Of a DNA stretch of 38,929 bases, positions 24,850-32,579 are shown in pieces. Location of the stretch: the NCBI GenBank assembly GCA_947259985.1, contig CAMYOJ010000039.1, positions 1 to 38,929 of the forward strand, read 5' to 3'. Numbering within the stretch: the stretch's first letter is position 1; the number at the start of each line of letters is the position of its first letter. The position numbers and the translations under genes were made by a program. Below the pieces are notes generated by a model, which was given only the letters and a program-made list of their open reading frames with translations, was not told the DNA's origin and searched no databases. This DNA is from an uncultured Woeseiaceae bacterium (GTDB lineage: Bacteria > Pseudomonadota > Gammaproteobacteria > Steroidobacterales > Woeseiaceae).

Positions 24850-26412
24850 ATGACCAATCGGAGAAACATACTCGTCGGACTCGTTATGACACTAGCCGTT
24901 TTCACATCTGCAGCAGCGCAGGAGATCGAAACGCTCGTCATGCCTGGCGAAGTCATTTCGGGACACGCCGACATCGAGGCCGACTGTTCGTCCTGCCACA
25001 AGATGTTTGATAAAGGCGCACAGCGTGAGCTTTGCATGGATTGTCATGAAGAAGTCGCGCTCGACGTTAACGCACCGTCGGGTTACCACGGCCTGTACCC
25101 GGAGGCCGTCAACGTCCAGTGCTCCGTCTGCCATACGGACCACGCGGGTCGGGATGCAGATATCGTGATTCTCGACGAGAACAACTTCGACCACTCATTC
25201 ACCGATTTCGAACTGGCCGGAGCCCATCGCGAAAACGAATGCTCGGACTGCCATGCCGCCGGAGAAAAGCACCGTGAAGCTCCCGGTGACTGCGTGGCTT
25301 GCCACGATACCGAGTCGCCTCATGAAGAAACCATGGGCGGCGATTGCGCGTCTTGCCACGAGCCGACCGACTGGGCCGACGGGCAATTCGATCACGGCAC
25401 TACAGATTACCCGTTAATCGGCAAACATGATGAGGCCGCATGCCTCGACTGCCATGCCGACCACACGTTTCCGGCGCCGCCGACAGATTGCTATTCGTGT
25501 CACAAGGAAGACGATGCACACGATGGGCGCAGCGGCCAGCAGTGCGGAAATTGTCACAATCCCGGCGACTGGAATGACTCGAGCTTCGACCACGTACGAG
25601 ACACGGATTTTCCGCTCGAAGGCACGCATGCGACGCTGGCTTGCGGCGACTGTCACTCGGACAATCCGTTCGAGGACGAGATGAACACGGATTGCGTCGC
25701 GTGTCACCTCGAGGATGATGCCCATGAAGGCAATCACGGGGACAAGTGCGACACCTGCCACGAGAGCACGGAGTGGACGGCAGCGATCTTTGATCATGGA
25801 CGGGACACGAATTTCCAGCTGGCCGGCGGACACGCGGAGATCGCTTGTGCGGACTGTCACGTCGAACCCGTCTTCGAGGTCAAGCCGTCAACAAGCTGTG
25901 ACTCGTGCCATCTAGATGACGACCCTCATGAAGGCACTTCGAGCATGCAGTGCGAAAGTTGCCATACCGAGGTCAACTGGCAAGACCCGGTGTTCTTCGA
26001 TCACGGCCTGACGCGGTTCCCGTTGCATGGCGTACATGCCGAGAACGAGTGCGAGGATTGTCATACAACGAAGGCGTTCGCTACAACGGAGCGCAACTGC
26101 ACAGCGTGTCACCAGGACGACGACCCACACAGGGGTTATTTCCCGGAGCGCTGCGATTCCTGCCATACCCCTGTCGCCTGGGACCTTTGGACGTTCGACC
26201 ATAATCTGCAAACGGATTTCCTACTCGAGGGAGCGCACATCGACGTCGCCTGCGAGGACTGTCATCGAGGTCCGCTCGAGAAGATGCAAATCCTGAACGG
26301 CAACTGCGGCAGTTGCCACAAGACCGACGACGATCACGATGGTGAGTTCGGATCGGACTGTGGTCGCTGCCATACCGCCGACTCATTCAAGGAAGTGAGG
26401 TCACTGCAATGA
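24850..26412 (+). CDS. 21-haem c-type cytochrome with six triheme repeats
   Basis: 520 residues with a signal peptide (about 1-24, ending SAAA). I count 21 CXXCH motifs: three in the N-terminal 95 residues and three in each of six repeats that begin at residues 131, 198, 265, 333, 401 and 468. Repeat length is 67-68 residues; each has the pattern CxDCH, then CxxCH followed by DDxHxG, then CxxCH with a following Trp and FDH, and an FPLxGxH spacer. The protein is acidic and has no further domain or membrane anchor, so it is probably periplasmic. It starts 12 bases after the cytochrome b-like gene, and its stop overlaps the start of the next giant cytochrome (ATGA at 26409-26412). Confidence 0.9.
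   Translation: MTNRRNILVGLVMTLAVFTSAAAQEIETLVMPGEVISGHADIEADCSSCHKMFDKGAQRELCMDCHEEVALDVNAPSGYHGLYPEAVNVQCSVCHTDHAGRDADIVILDENNFDHSFTDFELAGAHRENECSDCHAAGEKHREAPGDCVACHDTESPHEETMGGDCASCHEPTDWADGQFDHGTTDYPLIGKHDEAACLDCHADHTFPAPPTDCYSCHKEDDAHDGRSGQQCGNCHNPGDWNDSSFDHVRDTDFPLEGTHATLACGDCHSDNPFEDEMNTDCVACHLEDDAHEGNHGDKCDTCHESTEWTAAIFDHGRDTNFQLAGGHAEIACADCHVEPVFEVKPSTSCDSCHLDDDPHEGTSSMQCESCHTEVNWQDPVFFDHGLTRFPLHGVHAENECEDCHTTKAFATTERNCTACHQDDDPHRGYFPERCDSCHTPVAWDLWTFDHNLQTDFLLEGAHIDVACEDCHRGPLEKMQILNGNCGSCHKTDDDHDGEFGSDCGRCHTADSFKEVRSLQ
25240..26409 (+). repeat. Six tandem triheme modules in the 21-haem cytochrome
   Basis: Protein-level repeats of 67-68 residues (201-204 bases) starting at about 25240, 25441, 25642, 25846, 26050 and 26251; the last is shortened. 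Spacing of the first cysteine between units is 67, 67, 68, 68 and 67 residues. DNA identity between units is visibly low outside the haem codons, so the duplications are old. Confidence 0.8.
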
Positions 26413-29390
26413 AAAACCTCCGGCTTATCCTCGTCGCAATAATCGCGCTGCTGGCAAGCGCCGCGGCTTCATCACAGCAGACTTTCGATCATTTCAGCAC
26501 GGGCTTTGTCCTGGACGGCGCCCATGATGCGCTTACCTGCGACTCTTGCCACGCCGGCGGCGTGTTCGGGCCGACTAACTCCGCCTGCTCGAGCTGCCAC
26601 GTACGGGGTGGCCTGCTGCGTGCCTCTTTCAAACCCGCCGACCATATCGCAACGACCGGCGAGTGCTCGGACTGCCACATAACGGCTAGCTGGTCGGCTG
26701 TCATTTTCGTGGATCATTCCTCCATCATCGGAAGCTGCAACAGCTGCCATAACGGCGTGCAAGCGACCGGCAAGTCGCCGACCCATATCTCATCGGGCGA
26801 TCAGTGCGACGACTGCCACAATTCCACGGCCTGGATACCGGCCGTATTCGATCACAGTGGGATCGTCGACAACTGCGTCGGCTGCCACAACGGCGTGACG
26901 GCGACGGGTAAGAGCCCGCTGCATATTCAGACAACCAACGTCTGCGAAGACTGTCACAGCACCGTCGGCTTCGAACCGGCCACCACCGTAGACCATACCC
27001 ACGTACTCGGCGCCTGCAGCTCATGCCATGACGGCATCACGGCCGTCGGCAAGCACCCAACACACATTGCCAGTGGCAACAATTGCGATGACTGCCACTC
27101 CACAACCGGCTGGGTTCCTGCCAACTTCGACCACGTCAATATCACGGGCAACTGTGTCAGCTGCCACAACGGCGTCGAAGCAACGGGGAAGAACCCGACA
27201 CACATCCAGACCAGTGACGTCTGCGAGGACTGCCACAACCCGAATGTATGGGTTCCGGCGTTCACGGTGGACCACACACAGGTAATCGGCGCCTGCGGGT
27301 CCTGCCACGACGGGGTCACGGCAACCGGCAAGCACCCGACGCACCTGGACACGAGCAACAATTGCGATGACTGTCATGCCACGACAGGTTGGGTACCCGC
27401 GAACTTCAATCACACGGATATCCTTGGCAATTGCGGTAGCTGCCATAACGGCACCGACGCAACCGGCAAGAACGCAACGCACATCCAGACCACCGATATT
27501 TGCGAGGACTGTCACTCCACGAATGCATTTTCTCCGGTAACCACGGTAGACCACACACAGGTCGTCGGCGTCTGCAGTTCCTGTCACGACGGAATCACCG
27601 CTTCCGGCAAGAATCCGACACATATTACGAGCGGCGATACCTGCGATGACTGCCACTCGACTACGGGCTGGGTGCCGGCCAACTTCGACCACGTAAATAT
27701 CACGGGCGACTGCTTCAGTTGCCACAATGGCGTGGATGCAACCGGCAAGAACCAGACCCATATCCAGAGCAGCAACATCTGCGAGGACTGCCACAATACC
27801 AATGTATTTGTGCCGGTATTCACGGTAGATCACACCCAGGTCATCGGCACCTGCAGCTCCTGTCATGACGGTGTTACGGCAACGGGCAAACATCCCACTC
27901 ACATCGATAGCGGCGACACCTGCGACGACTGCCACACGACGAATGCCTGGCGCCCGGCCAACTTCGATCACGTCAATATCGTCGGCAACTGCTTCAGTTG
28001 CCACAACGGCACTGAAGCGACCGGAAAGAGTCCGGCACACATACAGACGACGAACGTCTGCGAGGACTGCCACAACAGCAACGTGTGGGCGCCGGCAGAC
28101 ACGGTCGATCACACACAGGTAACAGGCACCTGCGGTTCGTGCCACGACGGCGTCACGGCCACTGGCAAGCACCCGACCCACATCGCCAGCGGCAATAATT
28201 GCGACGACTGCCATTCGACGGTCGCCTGGCTGCCGGCCAACTTCGACCACGTCAACATCACGGGCGACTGCGCGAGCTGCCACAACGGCGTTGAGGCGAC
28301 GGGCAAGGGACCTACTCACATACAGACCAGCAACATCTGCGAGGACTGCCACTCGTCCAACGTCTGGTCCCCGGTACTTACCGTCGACCACACGCAGGTA
28401 CTCGGCACCTGCGGTTCCTGTCATGACGGCGTCACGGCGACCGGCAAACACCCGACGCATATCAACAGCGGCAACAACTGCGAGGACTGCCACTCAACGG
28501 TCGCCTGGCTGCCCGCCAATTTCGACCACGTCAACATCACGGGCAATTGTGTCAGTTGCCATAACGGGACCGACGCAACAGGCAAGGGGCCGGCACACAT
28601 CCAGACGAGTGATGTTTGTGAGGACTGCCATACCTCCAATGTATGGTCGCCCGTATTCACAGTGGATCATATCCAGGTGATCGGCGCCTGCAGCTCCTGC
28701 CATGACGGCGTGACCGCGACGGGCAAACATCCTACTCATATAAGCAGCGGCAACAACTGCGACGACTGCCACACGACCGTGGCCTGGACCCCGGCGAATT
28801 TCGACCACGCCAACATCGTCGACAACTGCTTCAGCTGCCATAACGGCACTGATGCGACCGGGAAGAGCCCGCTGCACGTTCAGACGACCAACGTCTGCGA
28901 GGACTGCCACAGCCCCAACATGTGGTCGCCTGTTACGACGGTGGATCACAACCAGGTGCTCGGCTCCTGCTCGTCCTGCCACAACGGCACGACGGCGACC
29001 GGACAGAACCCGGGCCATTTCAATACGACGCAGGACTGCGGCCGTTGCCACAGTCCGATTGCGTGGACTCCGGTTGACTACAGTCATACGGGGCTCCCCT
29101 ATGAGCCGCTCGACCATCGCGGCAACTTTGCGTGCACCGTTTGCCACGAGAGCAATACCGAAGCCGTAAACTGGCGTTTCCCGGCCTTCCAGCCCGATTG
29201 CGCAGGCTGCCACGGCGGCGACTACGAGTCGGGGCCGCACAAGAAGCACGAAAACCCGGACGCCCGATACACGGCCAGCGAACTCAGAGACTGCTCCGGC
29301 GCTTGTCATGTCTATACCGACTCTTCCCTGACACGAATCAAGGAGAATCGTCCGGGTCCCGAGCATCGAATATCAGGCGGTGAATTTTGA
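26409..29390 (+). CDS. Giant c-type cytochrome with about 40 haem sites
   Basis: 993 residues with a signal peptide (about 1-22, ending AAAS). I count 39 CXXCH motifs plus one C-terminal CSGACH (CX3CH), one haem per 25 residues. Haems 1-3 form a head; haems 4-35 lie in eight tetrahaem units of exactly 93 residues (residues 110-853); the rest form a C-terminal cap. Each unit carries four invariant extra histidines (two in TH[IL]-type positions, two in [DN]H positions), enough for bis-His ligation of all four haems. Nothing but haem sites and short linkers is seen, so it looks like a linear electron wire or cable subunit, periplasmic or exported. It overlaps the 21-haem gene by 4 bases and the barrel gene by 4. 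I do not know a characterised member. Confidence 0.9.
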   Translation: MKNLRLILVAIIALLASAAASSQQTFDHFSTGFVLDGAHDALTCDSCHAGGVFGPTNSACSSCHVRGGLLRASFKPADHIATTGECSDCHITASWSAVIFVDHSSIIGSCNSCHNGVQATGKSPTHISSGDQCDDCHNSTAWIPAVFDHSGIVDNCVGCHNGVTATGKSPLHIQTTNVCEDCHSTVGFEPATTVDHTHVLGACSSCHDGITAVGKHPTHIASGNNCDDCHSTTGWVPANFDHVNITGNCVSCHNGVEATGKNPTHIQTSDVCEDCHNPNVWVPAFTVDHTQVIGACGSCHDGVTATGKHPTHLDTSNNCDDCHATTGWVPANFNHTDILGNCGSCHNGTDATGKNATHIQTTDICEDCHSTNAFSPVTTVDHTQVVGVCSSCHDGITASGKNPTHITSGDTCDDCHSTTGWVPANFDHVNITGDCFSCHNGVDATGKNQTHIQSSNICEDCHNTNVFVPVFTVDHTQVIGTCSSCHDGVTATGKHPTHIDSGDTCDDCHTTNAWRPANFDHVNIVGNCFSCHNGTEATGKSPAHIQTTNVCEDCHNSNVWAPADTVDHTQVTGTCGSCHDGVTATGKHPTHIASGNNCDDCHSTVAWLPANFDHVNITGDCASCHNGVEATGKGPTHIQTSNICEDCHSSNVWSPVLTVDHTQVLGTCGSCHDGVTATGKHPTHINSGNNCEDCHSTVAWLPANFDHVNITGNCVSCHNGTDATGKGPAHIQTSDVCEDCHTSNVWSPVFTVDHIQVIGACSSCHDGVTATGKHPTHISSGNNCDDCHTTVAWTPANFDHANIVDNCFSCHNGTDATGKSPLHVQTTNVCEDCHSPNMWSPVTTVDHNQVLGSCSSCHNGTTATGQNPGHFNTTQDCGRCHSPIAWTPVDYSHTGLPYEPLDHRGNFACTVCHESNTEAVNWRFPAFQPDCAGCHGGDYESGPHKKHENPDARYTASELRDCSGACHVYTDSSLTRIKENRPGPEHRISGGEF
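26736..28967 (+). repeat. Eight tandem 279-bp units encoding tetrahaem modules
   Basis: The first cysteine codon of each unit falls at 26736, 27015, 27294, 27573, 27852, 28131, 28410 and 28689, and the next module-like motif begins at 28968, so the period is exactly 279 bases with no insertion or deletion. Each unit is two half-modules of 46 and 47 residues. Protein similarity is very high, whereas codons differ at many synonymous positions. Units starting at 28131 and 28410 are the most alike. Copy number could vary by recombination or be miscounted in short-read assembly. Confidence 0.95.
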
Positions 29391-31828
29391 CGAACCGCCG
29401 CACAAATTGGGGTCGCCGGGTCGTTTGCGTGCTGCTCATCCTGACTGCTTCGCTGGCTTCCGCCGGACCCGGGTTCGTCGAGAGCTCGCGGGTCAGCGGC
29501 GACTTGTCAGCCGCAGAGGTCCTGGTGCGTTTCAACTGCAAGGCCGAGTACCTCAGGCATGAACCTCATGGAGGCGGCGACCGCCTGCGCATCTATCTCG
29601 AGCCGACCGGCATCTGCAACGGCGTATCGCCGCTCGTCGCCGAGACGCGCAGCCGTCTGAGACCGTTCAATTCCGACCTTGCGAATCTTGTCGACCTCGA
29701 ATACGACGGCGACGCCGCGACAGGACCCGTGCTTACGCTGAGTTTCAGCAAGAGGGTCGACTTCGACGTCGATATGACCAACGTCGCATTCGGGCTGCGC
29801 GTAAACGTAAAACCGTCGTCCGGCACGGTTGCCGAAGCCGCAGTCGAGCCAATCCTGCCGCGCAGGATGGTTGCGCGGCCTCCGCAGGCGGAGCCGGTGC
29901 TGGCCATTACCCTGGCTTCGTTTCGGCGCGTGCCAACTGCCGCGGACGCCGCAGGCTTAACCCGGGAATCGAATCATCGACTGTACTATTCCGAAGTCAC
30001 TGTCGAAGGCGAAACCTGGTACCGCTTGCAGCTGGGCAACTTCTCCTCGGGTGAAGAAGCGAAGCGCGCCCTCGACGAGCTTCAGGGCAAATTCCCGGGC
30101 GCGTGGATCGGCAACGCGGCAGCACGCGGTGGTGTCGCGCTGTTCTCGGAACCGGCGGACTCTTCTGTCGCCGAGACGATCCAGGTGGACGGCGGAGACA
30201 GCCTCAAAGTAGACCTGCTCATGGAGGATGCTCGCCGTTCGATGGCAGCCGGCGACATTTCGCGAGCCGTACAGATCTATACCAAGGTAATGCAATTGCC
30301 GAAAAACGCGCGGCAACCCGAAGCGCAGGAATATCTCGCCGTCGCGCGGGAAAGGAAAGGCCAGCTTGCTCACGCCAAGGCTGAGTACCAACGATACCTT
30401 TCGCTATACCCACAGGGTGAGGGCGCAGCCAGGGTCAGCCAGCGGCTCGCCGCGTTGCTCGCGTCTGACCGCCGTGCCCGGCCAACTGTCGCTGCGGCCA
30501 CGCCCGGCAGCAAGCCGCGCGTCCTGCGAGACAGCGACTGGCGCATTCAGTCATACGTCTCCCAGTATTACAGGCGTGACGCGAATCAACTCAACGACGA
30601 GGACGAGATCGTCAGCCAATCGGCAGTGTATTCCGACGTAAACCTCGATATTCGCCGTCGTGGTGAGCGTTTCGACTTCAGCAGTCGCCTGTCCGCCGGC
30701 TATCGCAGCGACCTTCTCGACGGCGACGAGGGATCGGGTGACGAGACCCGCGTGTCATACGCTTACCTCGACCTTGCCGACGCCGTAAGTGGTTTGCGGG
30801 GACGGATTGGTCGCCAGTCTCGCAATACGGGCGGCGTGCTCGGTCGATTCGATGGCCTCAATATCGGCTACGAGGCCAGCGAGCGAATACTGCTGAACGC
30901 TGTCGTCGGCAAACCCGCCTACTCGGCCTCCGACGGCATCGACGATGAACGCAGCTTTGTCGGCGCGAGCGTTACTTACGGACCTGTCCTGGAAAATCTC
31001 GAAGTCGGCGCGTACGTCATTCAACAGGACATCGAAGGTCTTGACGACCGTCAGGCCGTCGGCGCCGAATTCCGCTACTTCGGAACCAGGCAGAGTCTCT
31101 GGGGCCTCGTCGATTACGACACGCTGTACGACGAGCTCGGCAGCGCGTTCCTGCAGGGTAGCTGGCGATTTGATTCGCGCCTTACGCTGCACGGTTCAAT
31201 CGACCGCCGCCACAGCCCATTCCTGAGTACGGGCAATGCGCTTATCGGCCAGCCCGTGCTCGAATTCTCGCAGTTGCTCGAGCTGCTGCCGGTCGAAGAA
31301 ATCGTGCAGCTTGCGCTCGATCGAAGCCCGGTGTCGACAACTTACACGCTGGGTGCTTCTCAATCGCTGACACCGAGGCTGCAGCTCAACGCGGACGTGA
31401 GCCACACGAGCGTCGACGAGACGCCCGAATCGGGTGGGATCGCGGCGACGCCCTCTTACACTTATGACTACTACTCGGCCAATATCGTCGCGAGCAGCCT
31501 GCTCCGCGAAGGCGACGTCACGATCCTCGGCGCACGCTACTCCGATTCCGGTACGGCCAAAGTCATCTCGTTGACTTTCGACAGCCGCTACCCGTTTGGC
31601 CGGGCATGGCGAATCAATCCGCGATTGCGTATCGATCGGCGCGAGCGCCTCAACGAGTCCGAGTATGAGTGGCTCTATACGCCGGGCGTGCGCATCCAAT
31701 ATCGTCGTAGCCAGCGATTTCGCCTCGAACTCGAGGCTGGCAGGCAGTTCTCGGAGCGCGACATGAACGGCACCGACCTCGATCGCGAGTCCTACTATGT
31801 GAATCTCGGATACCAGGCATTTTTCTAG
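29387..31828 (+). CDS. SPOR-TPR-beta-barrel outer-membrane protein paired with the giant cytochrome
   Basis: 813 residues from a TTG start (29387) that overlaps the giant cytochrome stop (TTGA), with AGGCGG upstream. Order: signal peptide (about 1-27); a beta-rich domain to about 140 with two cysteines, AMIN-like by eye; a SPOR-like domain about 170-235 (YYSEVTVEGETWYRLQLG, SGEEAKRALDEL); TPR-like helices about 265-345; and from about 380 alternating strands ending in YYVNLGYQAFF, the terminal aromatic of an outer-membrane barrel. It has no haem motif and is not MtrB-like. I infer a porin or anchor for the cytochromes at the outer membrane; the SPOR domain could place it on septal or denuded peptidoglycan. 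No family name recognised. Confidence 0.78.
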   Translation: MTNRRTNWGRRVVCVLLILTASLASAGPGFVESSRVSGDLSAAEVLVRFNCKAEYLRHEPHGGGDRLRIYLEPTGICNGVSPLVAETRSRLRPFNSDLANLVDLEYDGDAATGPVLTLSFSKRVDFDVDMTNVAFGLRVNVKPSSGTVAEAAVEPILPRRMVARPPQAEPVLAITLASFRRVPTAADAAGLTRESNHRLYYSEVTVEGETWYRLQLGNFSSGEEAKRALDELQGKFPGAWIGNAAARGGVALFSEPADSSVAETIQVDGGDSLKVDLLMEDARRSMAAGDISRAVQIYTKVMQLPKNARQPEAQEYLAVARERKGQLAHAKAEYQRYLSLYPQGEGAARVSQRLAALLASDRRARPTVAAATPGSKPRVLRDSDWRIQSYVSQYYRRDANQLNDEDEIVSQSAVYSDVNLDIRRRGERFDFSSRLSAGYRSDLLDGDEGSGDETRVSYAYLDLADAVSGLRGRIGRQSRNTGGVLGRFDGLNIGYEASERILLNAVVGKPAYSASDGIDDERSFVGASVTYGPVLENLEVGAYVIQQDIEGLDDRQAVGAEFRYFGTRQSLWGLVDYDTLYDELGSAFLQGSWRFDSRLTLHGSIDRRHSPFLSTGNALIGQPVLEFSQLLELLPVEEIVQLALDRSPVSTTYTLGASQSLTPRLQLNADVSHTSVDETPESGGIAATPSYTYDYYSANIVASSLLREGDVTILGARYSDSGTAKVISLTFDSRYPFGRAWRINPRLRIDRRERLNESEYEWLYTPGVRIQYRRSQRFRLELEAGRQFSERDMNGTDLDRESYYVNLGYQAFF

Positions 31829-31830
31829 TC

Positions 31831-32397
31831 ATGACGCATCGAATCTCACTGCTGCCTGTGCTGCTATACCTGTCGGCTTGTGCCACCGGTTCCGGTCTCG
31901 TACAGGAAAAACTCGACCCGGTGACCAGCACGACGATCAGCTACAGCTCTGCACCGCTGGTGTTCTACCGCGATGTCCCCGGGCGCGCGGCGCATGCGCG
32001 TGACTTCGTGCACGTCGCGCCGCTGGAGGTCAATCGCAGTGGCAATTACGAGTATTACCTGTGGCTGGGAATCTGGAGCACGATGCGGGATGCAGGTGCT
32101 GATCGAGATGGCTTCGATTCAGTGGTTATCTTCGTCGACGGCGAGCCGCTGCCGCTCGATATATCCGGCTGGACTCCGGCAACGATTGGCGCAAGTGAGC
32201 CGGTGTTCCTTAAACCCGTAGCGTCAGCAACCGATGCCTACTACAGGATCAACATCGACCAGCTACGCATGATTGCCGAGGCGGCCGATGTGCGTCTGCA
32301 ATCCACCGGGCCGGGAAGCCTCTCATACGAACCCTGGGACACCCAGGGCGCCGCAAGAACCGGCTTGCAGCAATTTCTCGATATCTCAGTCTATTGA
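31831..32397 (+). CDS. Small predicted outer-membrane lipoprotein
   Basis: 188 residues. The N-terminus ends in the lipobox LSAC with Cys17 as the lipidated residue; position +2 is Ala, not Asp, which favours the outer membrane. The mature part is beta-rich, with YYLWLGIWSTM and VVIFVDGEPLPL as its most distinctive stretches. No family is recognised. It starts 2 bases after the barrel gene and closes the six-gene operon, so it is likely an accessory of the barrel or cytochromes. No terminator is seen after it. Confidence 0.75.
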   Translation: MTHRISLLPVLLYLSACATGSGLVQEKLDPVTSTTISYSSAPLVFYRDVPGRAAHARDFVHVAPLEVNRSGNYEYYLWLGIWSTMRDAGADRDGFDSVVIFVDGEPLPLDISGWTPATIGASEPVFLKPVASATDAYYRINIDQLRMIAEAADVRLQSTGPGSLSYEPWDTQGAARTGLQQFLDISVY

Positions 32398-32469
32398 CGG
32401 GACACCGCCGCGGGCGGCCAGCGGTCGCGACCAATCCGCAATCGCCGAACGGCCCGCGCGGCAACTATG

Positions 32470-32475
32470 TATAAT
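32470..32475 (+). promoter_or_regulatory. Consensus -10 box upstream of the CBM9/DUF5916 gene
   Basis: TATAAT stands out in a GC-rich 182-base gap between the lipoprotein gene and the next start at 32580. The bases about 17 upstream do not match a -35 well. If used, the transcript has a leader of roughly 100 bases in which I see no clear riboswitch or leader peptide. Confidence 0.45.
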
Positions 32476-32579
32476 CCCGCGGTACGAAATACAGGCAGAC
32501 GGAGCAATCATACCGTTAGCTGACGAATAACAATCGCCACCCATCGTACCGTTCTCCGCGATAGCACAAATCGATAGCT

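Noticed and set aside
27021-28493. A 490-codon open frame on the minus strand across the 40-haem repeats
   Set aside because: It is the antisense shadow of the 279-bp repeats: the period is a multiple of three, so one unit free of stops gives a long open frame. The protein is a valine/alanine/arginine-rich repeat without a signal or ribosome site.
26736-28967. Direct repeats considered as a CRISPR array or satellite
   Set aside because: The unit is 279 bases, fully coding, with no short repeat-spacer alternation; it is a protein module repeat.
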